Positions 1 to 8,866 of a stretch of DNA of 64,000 bases are shown here, in pieces (within the stretch, counting starts at the first letter, position 1; every line of letters begins with the position of its first letter). The stretch lies in NCBI GenBank assembly GCA_036501485.1, contig DASYAG010000120.1, positions 3,288 through 67,287 of the forward strand, given 5' to 3'. Origin of the DNA: PALSA-607 sp036501485 (lineage in GTDB: Bacteria > Actinomycetota > Actinomycetes > Acidothermales > Acidothermaceae). The notes under the pieces were generated by a model. The model had not been told where the DNA came from. It saw only the letters and a list, made by a program, of their open reading frames with translations, and did no database searches. Position numbers and translations under genes: made by a program.

Positions 1-1108
1 CACATTGCGTCGCGATCAGGCCCTCGCTCGCCGGAACGTTGGCCACGGTGCCGAACCAGAGTCCACTTGCGGTGTCCTTCAGACCCGTACTCGAGCCACC
101 CCAACCGACCAGGACAATCTTCTTGGGGTCGACGGTCTGAGTAGCGCCTTCGATCGCCTGGTCAGATCCGACCAAGAGGTTGATGCTCGGGTCCGCCTGA
201 AGCATCGTCTGCGTCGCCTTCAGGCCGCCCGCTGAGGTGAACTGCGCATAACCAGTTGACACGACTTTGACAGTCGGGTCAGCTTTGATAGCCGCGTCAA
301 AGGCAGCACGAACCGCCACGTCGAGTGAAGAGCCTGCGAGGTTCCCGAGGAAGCCAACATTGCACGGGTTGAGGTTTTTGGCCTTGCAAGCCATCACGAC
401 GAGCTGACCCATATGGGTACCGTCGGCCGATGGCACCTTGACGACATTGCCAGAAAGTCCCGCCACCTGCGGCTCCGCTGTGGTGAGATCTGGACCCATG
501 GTCTGGTCAAGATTGACGACTTTGACGCCAGACTTTATAGCCGCTTGCACCGAGGTGATAAGGCCAGTTCCGAAGATCGGCTGCACGATAATCACGTTGT
601 ACTGCTGGGAAGATGCGGCGGTCTGTAACTGGTTGAGCTGAGTCGCCTGGCTGTTGTTCGCGTCGAAGACGGTGATCGAAACATTTCCCGCCTTGGTCGC
701 CACCGACTTCGCGGCCGCCAGCATAGGTTCGTCATAACTGTTCGCGACGGCGTAGGACAGGTAGGCGATCTTCACCGCCTTGCTGGTGTCCGTATCCGTT
801 ATAGGGCTGCTCGCCGCGCCCGGGCTGCTCTCCGGAGCTGCGGGAGCGCTGCTTGCGGCCGCCGGGCTACTCGCCGCAGGTGCAGCGCTGCTCGCCGCGA
901 TGGCGGGTGCACTGGTCGCTGCTGCCGGGGCGCTCGTCGCGGCCGCAGGCGCGCTGCTGGTCGCGCCAGTGCTGCTGCTTGACGAGCAGGCAGCGAGCGC
1001 CACCATCGCGAAGGCAGCAGTGCCTGCCGCGACGGTCTTGGAGGCGATGCGCACCGTCGAACGGGCCCCCGCCGACCGTGGGCTTGGAACATCGTGGGAG
1101 TAACGCAC
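1..1108 (-). CDS. Sugar-type ABC transporter substrate-binding lipoprotein (3' end outside window)
   Basis: The reading frame begins at GTG 1108 and runs off the left edge, so the C-terminus is missing (about 369 residues visible). The start is set by AAGGAAGG six bases upstream; an internal GTG at 1054 is the alternative. Residues 1-41 form an arginine-rich n-region, a hydrophobic stretch and a lipobox LAAC with Cys41, followed by a long Ala/Ser/Pro linker (about 42-95) and a type I periplasmic-binding fold that opens with VKIAYLSYAV. It resembles ribose/xylose-type binding proteins that capture small polyols or sugars outside the membrane. Permease and ATPase genes should lie further left. 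A promoter with a LacI-type operator lies upstream (1184-1229). Confidence 0.85.
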   Translation of the reverse strand, partial: MRYSHDVPSPRSAGARSTVRIASKTVAAGTAAFAMVALAACSSSSSTGATSSAPAAATSAPAAATSAPAIAASSAAPAASSPAAASSAPAAPESSPGAASSPITDTDTSKAVKIAYLSYAVANSYDEPMLAAAKSVATKAGNVSITVFDANNSQATQLNQLQTAASSQQYNVIIVQPIFGTGLITSVQAAIKSGVKVVNLDQTMGPDLTTAEPQVAGLSGNVVKVPSADGTHMGQLVVMACKAKNLNPCNVGFLGNLAGSSLDVAVRAAFDAAIKADPTVKVVSTGYAQFTSAGGLKATQTMLQADPSINLLVGSDQAIEGATQTVDPKKIVLVGWGGSSTGLKDTASGLWFGTVANVPASEGLIATQC

Positions 1109-1183
1109 CGTATGCCTTCCTTCGTCTGTTGTCGGGGTTCCAGGCGGCCTCGCCATCGAACTGGCGCCGTGCCAGAACAGCAG

Positions 1184-1229
1184 TGCGATCGATCGCATGC
1201 AATCTCCCCCAACCGCACCCAGAAGTCAA
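1184..1229 (-). promoter_or_regulatory. Promoter with LacI-type operator for the binding-protein gene
   Basis: On the minus strand, TTGACT (1229-1224), a 17-base spacer and GAGATT (1206-1201) are followed three bases later by the perfect palindrome TGCGATCGATCGCA (1184-1197). The central CG and 14-base symmetry are typical of LacI-family operators. A bound repressor here would sit at the transcription start. Confidence 0.65.
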
Positions 1230-1484
1230 TAGGTCGTTCTCAGACTCGAGGGTCGAAGGCGGCTTGCCGGGCGGATCTGCGTTCCACCGATGTGGTTTGG
1301 CCGACCATGGGGCTACTTGTTTGGCGGCGTCGGGTGCCTAAGAAGCGCGTCGACACCAAACTGTTACCCAACATTATGTGTCGGCCGTGCCCCTTGACTT
1401 GTCCCAGCTGGCTCGAAAGGTTGTCTCAACCGCCACGACGGCGTCCGCAGGGTTCTCGCTGGCCCGCGAGGCGTCGTGTGCAAG

Positions 1485-1536
1485 TTCACAACGATCCTCG
1501 TTAGCAGTACGACGGTGCGGACTGCTATCGATCGCA
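1485..1536 (+). promoter_or_regulatory. Promoter with LacI-type operator for the M24 gene
   Basis: TTCACA (1485-1490), 17 bases, TACGAC (1508-1513), then TGCTATCGATCGCA (1523-1536), which differs from the island's consensus palindrome by one base in the left arm. The hexamers are weaker than at the other three sites, so the promoter assignment is tentative; the operator is clear. Confidence 0.5.
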
Positions 1537-1603
1537 TCATCACAGTTATATGGAGCTCGTCCCTCGCCGCCACGGACACCAGACTCGAACGGAGCATCGA
1601 CAG

Positions 1604-2851
1604 ATGCAAACGACTGCTACGCCTCTCCGAGCCCCCGGACACATGGGCGTCGACTACGAGACGCGCGTCGATTTCGATCGACTACGCAAGTACCGGCTCC
1701 AACGAGCCAACGCAGCACTCGCATCCAGCGAGTGCGGATCCTTCCTCCTCTTCGACTTTTACAACATCCGGTACGTGACGCAGACCTGGATCGGCGGCGC
1801 TCTTGGCGACAAGATGACCCGCTACACCCTGCTGACTCGCGACGCCGGACCCACCCTCTGGGACTTCGGGTCAGCGGCTCGTCACCATCGGCTGTTCTCG
1901 CCATGGCTTGAGGAGGAGAACTGCCGAGCAGGGATGCTCGGTCTACGTGGCGCGATTGCGCCAAGCGCCGGCCTGATGGAGTCCGCCGTCCGCGAGATCA
2001 AGGCGATGCTCGTCGATGCCGGCGTGGCTGAAGCACCTGTCGGCGTAGACATCGTCGAGCCGCCGTTTCTCTTCGAAATGCAGCGCCAAGGACTCACAGT
2101 GGTCGATGCCCAACAACTGATGCTAGACGCGCGTCAGATCAAGTCGTCGGACGAGATCATGCTGCTCACGCAGGCCGCGGCCATGGTCGACGGTGTCTAC
2201 CAAGACATCGTCGAGGTACTCAAACCTGGTATCCGCGAGAACGACATCGTTGCACTCGCCAACAAAAGACTGTACGAAATGGGCTCCGACCAGGTGGAAG
2301 CCGTCAACGCAGTTTCAGGCGAACGATGCAACCCGCACCCGCACAACTTCTCCGATCGGCTGATCCGGCCGGGCGATCAGGCGTTCTTCGACATCATCCA
2401 CTCCTACAACGGCTATAGGACCTGCTACTACCGAACGTTCAGCGTCGGCATGGCGACTCCCAGTCAGCGCGACGCCTACACCAAGGCCCGGGAGTGGATG
2501 GACGCCTCCATCCAGGCGGTTCGCGTCGGCGTAGGCACTGACGAGGTTGCCTCGGTGTGGCCCGAAGCTACCGAATTCGGATTCGAGAACGAGATGGCGG
2601 CGTTCGGCTTGCAGTTCGGACATGGGCTCGGGTTAGGGCTGCACGAGCGGCCGATCATCTCCCGGCTCAACAGCATGACCGAGCCAGTTGAATTGCAGGT
2701 AGGCATGGTCTTCGCCCTGGAAACTTACTGCCCAGCCAACGACGGCTTCTCAGCCGCTCGAATCGAGGAAGAAGTCGTCGTCACCCCAGACGGACCCAAG
2801 ATCCTCACCTTGTACCCAGCGCAGGAGCTGGTCGTGGCGAACGCGTATTGA
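1604..2851 (+). CDS. M24-family (creatinase / Xaa-Pro peptidase fold) hydrolase
   Basis: A protein of 415 residues with a creatinase-like N-terminal domain (about 1-170) and a C-terminal pita-bread domain. ATG 1604 is preferred because GGAG lies nine bases upstream; ATG 1643 is possible. By eye, four of five canonical dinuclear-metal ligands are present: the Asp in FFDIIHSYNGY, the His in FGHGLGLGLH, the Glu in ALETY and the Glu in RIEEE. The second Asp, usually in a GYxxDxTRTF motif, is Cys here (GYRTCYYRTF). That suggests a specialised C-N hydrolase or lyase rather than a general proline peptidase. It has its own operator and ends 47 bases inside the convergent amidohydrolase gene. Confidence 0.85.
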   Translation: MQTTATPLRAPGHMGVDYETRVDFDRLRKYRLQRANAALASSECGSFLLFDFYNIRYVTQTWIGGALGDKMTRYTLLTRDAGPTLWDFGSAARHHRLFSPWLEEENCRAGMLGLRGAIAPSAGLMESAVREIKAMLVDAGVAEAPVGVDIVEPPFLFEMQRQGLTVVDAQQLMLDARQIKSSDEIMLLTQAAAMVDGVYQDIVEVLKPGIRENDIVALANKRLYEMGSDQVEAVNAVSGERCNPHPHNFSDRLIRPGDQAFFDIIHSYNGYRTCYYRTFSVGMATPSQRDAYTKAREWMDASIQAVRVGVGTDEVASVWPEATEFGFENEMAAFGLQFGHGLGLGLHERPIISRLNSMTEPVELQVGMVFALETYCPANDGFSAARIEEEVVVTPDGPKILTLYPAQELVVANAY

Positions 2852-4184
2852 GGTGATCCCGCACTCGCTGTAAGTCTGCGCGTATCGCCGCCGGGTCCAG
2901 TTCGACAAATCGGCCGTTGGCCTTGATCACGGAACCATCCACGATCACGAATTCAACGTTGCCGCCACTCGCACTGCCAACCAGGCTCTGAACTACGCTT
3001 GTCATCGGCCACAAGTTCGAGTCGGCTGCTCGGAGCATGATTACGTCGGCCCTCTTGCCGGGTGTAAGAGAGCCGATGTCGCGTTCGAGTCCGCAGGCCG
3101 CAGCAGCGTGGATCGTGACAGCCGCGAGAGCCTCCATGCTCGACATCCCGAGTTGACTGCCGTTCACCAGCGACTCGCCGGCTCGCACCACGTCGGCCAA
3201 GACTTGGGCACGAGCCAACGCAAGTCCTATCCGAGCCTCCTCCAGCAGATCAGATGCCCCGGCTACGACGGAGTCGGTGCCAAACGCCGGACGAAGACCC
3301 GCCCGATGAGCGCGAGCGATCGGAGGCACACCGGTCCCCATCAGGAGTTCGACGCTCGGGCAGATGACGGTGCTGCAGCCATGACTCGCAAGGAGTCCAA
3401 ACTCTGCGTCGGTACTGCTACAGCAGTGCACAAACTGCATGTCGTGGTCCAGTAATCCGACGGCGGCCAACTGGTCAATGCTGCCCTTGGGGCGTCCAGC
3501 AGGTGTGCCGACGTGCATGCTGATCGGCAATTGAAGTTCACGGGCGACACTCACATCGACGATCACCTGATCCATCGGCGAGACGTCAGGGCTTTGCAGA
3601 GCTAGCGCCATCGTCAGGCGACCGGTATCGCTGGACAGGCGGCCCTTGCGCAACTGACGTGCCAGCTCCCAGGAGTCAGCCGGCGCGCGCCCCAGCTGGA
3701 GCTCAGCGAGCTTGCGCTGCGTAGAGGCCCCAAAACCGAACACGCCTCGCGCCGGCATGTCCAGATGGCCTTGGACGGCCGCATCAACGTGCTCAGGCGA
3801 GTTCAACGCATGACACCAGTCGAATACCGTCGTGACGCCCCGATCCAGCGCCATCAACAGGCCGGCCCTGGTCGCCGCATAAAGATCCGGCGCCGTGAAA
3901 CGCTCGACAACGCGAGGATAGAGGTCGCTGAGTAGGCCGGCGAAAACGCCGTCCATAAAGTCTCCGCGCACGGGCGAATACCAAAGATGGCGATGCGCAT
4001 CAATGAGTCCCGGCAGCACGATCTGGTCAGTACCGTCGATCGTCTGGCAGTCCTCGATCTCCAAGTCCGGTCTGACGTCGACAATACGGCCATCTTCGAC
4101 GAAGAGTGAACCCCGTGGTAAGACCCCGATAACAGGATCCATCGACACCACGATGGCATCCCGAATCAGCAAGCGCTGCGACAT
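2805..4184 (-). CDS. Amidohydrolase of the ATZ/TRZ (chlorohydrolase-like) family
   Basis: A 459-residue metal-dependent amidohydrolase, a cytosolic family that hydrolyses C-N or C-Cl bonds, often deaminating a ring. It shows the HxH pair in DAHRHLW (about residue 63), a His in SMHVGTP, a His in FVHCC and the metal-binding Asp in FGTDSV, within a beta-sandwich plus TIM-barrel layout. The substrate cannot be read from sequence. It is the last gene of the unit 6880-2805, 53 bases after the dehydrogenase, and its tail overlaps the convergent M24 gene (2805-2851). Confidence 0.85.
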   Translation of the reverse strand: MSQRLLIRDAIVVSMDPVIGVLPRGSLFVEDGRIVDVRPDLEIEDCQTIDGTDQIVLPGLIDAHRHLWYSPVRGDFMDGVFAGLLSDLYPRVVERFTAPDLYAATRAGLLMALDRGVTTVFDWCHALNSPEHVDAAVQGHLDMPARGVFGFGASTQRKLAELQLGRAPADSWELARQLRKGRLSSDTGRLTMALALQSPDVSPMDQVIVDVSVARELQLPISMHVGTPAGRPKGSIDQLAAVGLLDHDMQFVHCCSSTDAEFGLLASHGCSTVICPSVELLMGTGVPPIARAHRAGLRPAFGTDSVVAGASDLLEEARIGLALARAQVLADVVRAGESLVNGSQLGMSSMEALAAVTIHAAAACGLERDIGSLTPGKRADVIMLRAADSNLWPMTSVVQSLVGSASGGNVEFVIVDGSVIKANGRFVELDPAAIRADLQRVRDHLNTRSPRPAPALGTR

Positions 4185-4237
4185 TCCTGCTCCGCTTCCG
4201 TCGTGCTGTGTGCCGAACTCGCGGTTGGCCGAATGCT

Positions 4238-5257
4238 CTAGCTTTCGCCGCTGTAGTCGAGAAGCACCGCCAAGGTCTCGCCAGGCCTTTCATCGATAAG
4301 CCGATAACACTCTGGGGCGTCGGCGAAGGGCCGCTCGTGCGTGATCAGTGACTCAACGTCCAGCTCACCCACGGCGGCGAGAGCGACCGCCATCCTTCGC
4401 GGCTTGTCCCACCTCGGCTGGAGTCCGGATCCGATGATTCCGACAAAGCTGCTGACTATTCGCTGACGCCGGAAGTGGAACTGTGGCGCGAGTACTAGCG
4501 GAACGGTCTTGCTGCCGTAGTACGAGAGCACCGCAACCGTGCCTTCGACGCCCGTGCCCTCTAGCGCCGTTTGAAGTGCACCCGGCGCTCCACTCGCCTC
4601 GACCCAGACATCGGCAAAGCGACCTGCGGTGAGGTCGGAAAGTCTGGCGACGGCCTCCTCTGGTTTGACGATCACATCCGGGTGGCACAGTTTGGCGGCA
4701 AGTGCTCCGCGGTCCGAAGGCTCTACCAAGACCAGTGTAGATGCCGTACGTCGAGCGATACTTGCGGCCATCGTGCCGACAACGCCCGCGCCTGACACAA
4801 CCGCGACGTCACCCATACGGACCGGCACATCGAGCAATCCGTTCAGAGCAACACAGTAGAGGTTCGAGAAAGCGGCTTTGCGAGGCGATACGCCCGGCGG
4901 AACGGCATACACCACAGACTTATGGACTTTGAACAGCGTCTGATGGGGATGTTGGGCGAATACGATCTGGCCTTCTTGGTATCCGGATTCGACCCCGGCG
5001 GCCTCGACGCGGCCGATCATCTGGTACGCATACTTGATCGGAAAAGGGAACGAACCAGCGGTCGACGGCAGTGCCAGCTCAGCCTGTGTCGCGATTTGTC
5101 CGCGATACACGTTCATCTCAGTTCCAGCGCTGATCAGCGAATACAAAGCTCGCACGACGACCTCGTCGGGGCCAGGCGTTGTGTCCACCATCTCGCTGCG
5201 AATTTCGGCGTTCCGAACTGACGCGAACCAGAGCGCTCGAGCTGGAGCAGTCTGCAT
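4238..5257 (-). CDS. Zinc-type medium-chain dehydrogenase
   Basis: A 339-residue member of the medium-chain dehydrogenase/reductase superfamily, which oxidises an alcohol or polyol with NAD(P). The start ATG 5257 has GGGAG eight bases upstream and lies 13 bases after the preceding gene; a longer frame to 5389 overlaps that gene and is rejected. The GroES-like N-terminal half is followed by a Rossmann segment with the nucleotide motif AVVSGAGVVGTMAASIA. The structural-zinc Cys cluster is not evident, as in sorbitol/threonine-dehydrogenase-like subgroups without that lobe. It probably works on the same pathway as the adjacent isomerase and SDR. Confidence 0.8.
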   Translation of the reverse strand: MQTAPARALWFASVRNAEIRSEMVDTTPGPDEVVVRALYSLISAGTEMNVYRGQIATQAELALPSTAGSFPFPIKYAYQMIGRVEAAGVESGYQEGQIVFAQHPHQTLFKVHKSVVYAVPPGVSPRKAAFSNLYCVALNGLLDVPVRMGDVAVVSGAGVVGTMAASIARRTASTLVLVEPSDRGALAAKLCHPDVIVKPEEAVARLSDLTAGRFADVWVEASGAPGALQTALEGTGVEGTVAVLSYYGSKTVPLVLAPQFHFRRQRIVSSFVGIIGSGLQPRWDKPRRMAVALAAVGELDVESLITHERPFADAPECYRLIDERPGETLAVLLDYSGES

Positions 5258-5270
5258 GTGTTGATCTCCC

Positions 5271-6143
5271 TTAATAGCGACTGGCCCATGCTTCGAGGAA
5301 GCCTTGCCTACCCTCTGCCACCCAGTCCTTAGGGCTGCGCTTCCAAATCGAGTCCGGTAACGAAAGGTGTGAGAAGACCTCGAGGTCATAGATCCCGTCG
5401 TAGCCGCCTCGCTTCAGCGCCCCGAAGATCGCAGGAAGGTCTATCACGCCTTGGCCGGGCAGTACGCGATCCATCGGCATCCGGGTGGGCTCGCGGTAAT
5501 CAGAGAGTTGGACGTCAACGAACTCTCGGGCGTACTCCTCGGTCAAGGCGATGACGTCTGGGGTTCGCCACATGTGCCATACGTCGTACACAATCTTGAT
5601 GTCCTTGCCGACCTCCTCGATGAGCTCGAAGGTCTCAGGTAGGCTAGTGATGATCGACCACGTTTGTCGATGCTCGAGCCGCATCGGCTCGAGCGCCAAC
5701 GGGATGGCATGTTGCGCCGCGATGTCAGCTATCGTGCGCAAGCCATCAACGACGATCGAACGTGCCGAGCGTTCGTCGAGGTCACCGGCGGGGCCGGTGA
5801 CGATCAGTATCGCGGTCGGATGAAGCTTTGCGAGGACGTCAATACCGGCGCAGATGTCCTCCACACGATCGGCAGGATCATGTCGTTTGCCCTGGATGAT
5901 CGGGCTCGGCAATATCGACAGCGTGCTTGGAGTGCAGACGCCCGGTGAGACTCCGGCTGTTTCGAGCCGCTGTGATACGAGTGCGACGTCATCGCCTTCG
6001 ATCTTGCGCTCATCGATACCGAGCCAAGAGATCTGCAGGGCACTGCATAAATCGATGTCCTCGTCCAATGTGGTGCTCTGCAGGGCAAGTTCACACACCG
6101 AAAACTTCGGTACGACAACACCGGCCGACTCGATGCTCGTCAC
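5271..6143 (-). CDS. Sugar phosphate isomerase/epimerase (xylose-isomerase-like TIM barrel)
   Basis: A 290-residue TIM-barrel protein of the AP-endonuclease-2/xylose isomerase-like superfamily, whose members include myo-inosose dehydratase and hexulose epimerases. Candidate metal ligands are the Glu in LALEPM, the Asp-His pair in YDVWHMW and the Glu in YDLEVF near the C-terminus. It starts with GTG that overlaps the stop of the SDR gene by four bases (GTGA), so the two are translationally coupled. A role in rearranging or dehydrating a keto-polyol is inferred from context. Confidence 0.8.
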   Translation of the reverse strand: MTSIESAGVVVPKFSVCELALQSTTLDEDIDLCSALQISWLGIDERKIEGDDVALVSQRLETAGVSPGVCTPSTLSILPSPIIQGKRHDPADRVEDICAGIDVLAKLHPTAILIVTGPAGDLDERSARSIVVDGLRTIADIAAQHAIPLALEPMRLEHRQTWSIITSLPETFELIEEVGKDIKIVYDVWHMWRTPDVIALTEEYAREFVDVQLSDYREPTRMPMDRVLPGQGVIDLPAIFGALKRGGYDGIYDLEVFSHLSLPDSIWKRSPKDWVAEGRQGFLEAWASRY

Positions 6144-6880
6144 AAACGCACCAATCCGCCGTCGACCATGAAGGTCTGCCCTGTCATGAACGATGAGTCG
6201 TCAGACGCAAGGAAAGAGATCACACCGACGAGGTCGGCCGGCACCGGAACCCGCGGGATCGCTTGTCTCTTGGCCAGGGCTTGAAATAGCTCCTCCGTCG
6301 CATTGACGGAGGAGGCCTCGGTGCGGGTGAGTCCCGGAGCCAGGGCATTGACGGTGACGCCGTAGGCGCCGTACTCGGTCGCGAGCGCACGTGTGAGGCC
6401 GATCACGCCTGCCTTTGCGGCAATGTACGCACTGTAGTTCGGCGAGTTGATCCAGAACGTGCGCGAGGAGATGTTGACCACTCTGCCGAATCCTCGCGAA
6501 GCCATCGGCGGTACGAACTGCTTACACGTGAGAAACATCGAGGTGAGATTCACCCGCAGAACCTGCTCCCACATCTCGAAGGAGGTGTCTTCGAAGGAAA
6601 TCAGAGGGAAGGTTCCGGCACAGTTCACCAGGACGTCGACCTGACCATGATCGGCCTCCACGGCGACGCGCAACGCGGTTACGCTGTCCGGATCCCCCAC
6701 GTCACACGCGTAGCTAGTTGCGGTACCGCCGGACTGGCGAATGCTCCGCACGGCATCGGTGGAGTCCTTGAGATCGGCTATTGCCAGGGCGAGTCCATCG
6801 CTGCCCAGCCGCTCAGCGAAAGCGCGGCCGATACCCGACGCGCCGCCCGTCACCAGAGCAACCCGTGGGGCAATCGGCAT
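6140..6880 (-). CDS. SDR-family oxidoreductase
   Basis: A classical short-chain dehydrogenase of 246 residues, using NAD(P) to interconvert alcohol and ketone. The cofactor motif TGGASGIG is at 11-18, NCAG at about 86-89, the catalytic Ser near 138-139 and the YxxxK pair is Tyr152/Lys156. Its ATG has GAAGGTG five bases upstream. It is the first gene of a four-gene unit (SDR, isomerase/epimerase, dehydrogenase, amidohydrolase) behind the operator at 6952-6965. Confidence 0.88.
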   Translation of the reverse strand: MPIAPRVALVTGGASGIGRAFAERLGSDGLALAIADLKDSTDAVRSIRQSGGTATSYACDVGDPDSVTALRVAVEADHGQVDVLVNCAGTFPLISFEDTSFEMWEQVLRVNLTSMFLTCKQFVPPMASRGFGRVVNISSRTFWINSPNYSAYIAAKAGVIGLTRALATEYGAYGVTVNALAPGLTRTEASSVNATEELFQALAKRQAIPRVPVPADLVGVISFLASDDSSFMTGQTFMVDGGLVRL

Positions 6881-6951
6881 TGCGTCACCTTCTTCGTCGG
6901 GTGAGAATCGAGCGTCTCATCAGATCGGCCGGTGCGGTACCGACGGGGTTA

Positions 6952-6998
6952 TGCGATCGATCGCATCACACTTTGCCCTTCCCCTCCGTCGAAGTCAA
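6952..6998 (-). promoter_or_regulatory. Promoter with LacI-type operator for the SDR-amidohydrolase unit
   Basis: On the minus strand: TTGACT (6998-6993), 17-base spacer, CAAAGT (6975-6970), four bases, then the perfect palindrome TGCGATCGATCGCA (6965-6952). The layout matches the binding-protein promoter. Confidence 0.7.
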
Positions 6999-7064
6999 CT
7001 GTCGACCAGAGGCTAAATGCTCAGCAGACGCGCGACAGCCTGAATCCCGTGCGCGCGAGATCGG

Positions 7065-8810
7065 CTAAGGACCTACGACAGGCACCAGGAGTGACGCGGG
7101 CATGTCGGGCCCCGAGTACAACGTGACCTCGTTATCGAAGATCGCGGTCGGTCGGTCCTGAGGGTGCTCATGCAGGAACGGCCCGCTTCCCCGGTACTGC
7201 CGAGATTCCACGCCATGGTCGAAGTCTCGGCCTAGAACTGTTAACGCAAGCTGGTATCCGGGCGGAAGCACGATGCAGGTCGACCAGATCTCGACGTCCA
7301 CCTGGTAGATCTCACCGACTACAAGAGGCTCCGCTGATTTGTGCGAGTGGAAGGGGAGCCACGGCGTGCTCCTTGCTGGATCGATTGCTCGGTGCGAGGC
7401 ACGTAACCACCCTTGAGACAAAGGCGTCCTGGGGTCGTTAGCGCCTTGGAATAACACCTCCGCGCCGTCTGGTCCAAAGGCACGAAGGACGAGGAAGAGA
7501 TCCGCATCGCGTGTCGACGATGAAACCCACAACCTCGCCGACAGAGCGCCGGTGATTTCCGTCTGCTCCTTAAAGGGCGCGGACCAGAAGGTGATACCAG
7601 TACCGAGAGCGTGGTACGTGCGCTCAGCCGTTTCGGCTGGGATATCTGCACCGAGCGTCTCGGTCGCGACGTCGAGGTATACGGTGCGCCATTGCGTGCG
7701 CGCGAGTGGCCATTCTTGCTCTGCACGAAGAGTGGTGGTGCCGTCGGGGTGGCGGATGTGTAACGACACGCGCGGTTGATCGCTCCAATCCCCAGTCCCC
7801 TTCAGGAAATAGTCGAAGAAGCGACGCTGGAGTTCTTGACCGTGGTTGCTGTAGAAGGCGCCCCAGTGGGTACCGCCGTGGACCTCGAGCCATTTCTGTT
7901 TAGATCCCGCGGCAATCCACGCCAGCAGATTGCCGCGCTGATGTTGACCCAGGCCGCCCCAGTTCCCGGCCGAGAGCAGCGGCACGTCGATCTCTTCGAC
8001 AGGCGCGGAGTGCTCGGCATGCCATTCGTCATCGAACGGGTGCGCAAGGATCAACGCCGGGAGATCTTCGCGGTGCGCACGGAGCTCCACGTCGTCAAGG
8101 TCGTTGTCGCCAGCCGCGAGCAGCCCCGTCACCGGATTGCGAAAGCCGCGAGAACCGACCCCGTGCTGGATGGTGTCCATCCGCGCGTACCAGTCAGGAA
8201 GAAAGGCGTTGTGTATGCCGCCGTGGTGCGTCTGATCTCGGTAATAGTCATTCGCGCCCTCCCACGGACAGATCGCCGCGAGATGTGGCGGCCGGAGAGC
8301 CGCCACCTGCCACTGGTTCTTCGCGAAGTAGGAGATGCCGGCGAGTCCAACCTTGCCGTTCGACCATGGCTGAACGCCAGCCCATTCGATGCAGTCGTAA
8401 AAGTCACGAACCTCGCGAGGCCCCCATACGTCGAGGTAGCCCGGCGACCGACCCGCACCGCGGGAATCGACCCGCACGAGTGCGTACCCGTGCGGCACCC
8501 AATGTTCTGGGTCGAGCAGCTCCCACGCCGTGAACTGGCCGGAACTTCCCTCCAGCGCCTCCGGATACTGGGCCAGGAGGCCCTTCCACTGTGCAGGGTA
8601 GCCCGCCTCGAAGACTTGGCCCTTGGCGTAGGGACCGTGACTAAGTATCACCGGGAACTCGCCCGGCTCATCGGGTCGATATACGTCGGCACGGAGAACG
8701 AGCCCGTCGTCCATCACAACCGGCACGTCCCAGTCGATACGCATGCCGTCGCGCACGTCAGACGCAAGTGCGTCGGACGCAGGTCTACTGGAGCTCACGC
8801 TACCTCGCAT
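7065..8810 (-). CDS. CocE/NonD-family hydrolase (X-Pro dipeptidyl-peptidase S15 / cocaine esterase type)
   Basis: A 581-residue alpha/beta hydrolase of the CocE/NonD family, which cleaves esters or amides. The nucleophile is probably Ser160 in GLAGISYFA; the acid is in the segment LILAHPFDDEWH and the His in VHGGTHWGAF. A C-terminal jelly-roll domain (about residue 340 to the end) is typical of the family. No signal peptide is seen, so it probably acts in the cytoplasm. It lies 56 bases after the HIBADH-like gene and probably shares its promoter. ATG 8810 has only a weak ribosome-binding site; ATG 8744 is an alternative. Confidence 0.85.
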   Translation of the reverse strand: MRGSVSSSRPASDALASDVRDGMRIDWDVPVVMDDGLVLRADVYRPDEPGEFPVILSHGPYAKGQVFEAGYPAQWKGLLAQYPEALEGSSGQFTAWELLDPEHWVPHGYALVRVDSRGAGRSPGYLDVWGPREVRDFYDCIEWAGVQPWSNGKVGLAGISYFAKNQWQVAALRPPHLAAICPWEGANDYYRDQTHHGGIHNAFLPDWYARMDTIQHGVGSRGFRNPVTGLLAAGDNDLDDVELRAHREDLPALILAHPFDDEWHAEHSAPVEEIDVPLLSAGNWGGLGQHQRGNLLAWIAAGSKQKWLEVHGGTHWGAFYSNHGQELQRRFFDYFLKGTGDWSDQPRVSLHIRHPDGTTTLRAEQEWPLARTQWRTVYLDVATETLGADIPAETAERTYHALGTGITFWSAPFKEQTEITGALSARLWVSSSTRDADLFLVLRAFGPDGAEVLFQGANDPRTPLSQGWLRASHRAIDPARSTPWLPFHSHKSAEPLVVGEIYQVDVEIWSTCIVLPPGYQLALTVLGRDFDHGVESRQYRGSGPFLHEHPQDRPTAIFDNEVTLYSGPDMPASLLVPVVGP

Positions 8811-8866
8811 TCTCGCATCACATGTTCATGGCAGGGATGCGCGTCAACCGCCCGGGATGTCGTGGA

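Larger units (their letters stand above)
1109..1603. other. Divergent regulatory region between the binding protein and the M24 gene
   Basis: About 495 bases without a convincing gene. It carries two outward promoters, each with a palindromic operator (1184-1197 and 1523-1536). Short frames crossing it on both strands have no ribosome-binding site or recognisable domain. Confidence 0.7.
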
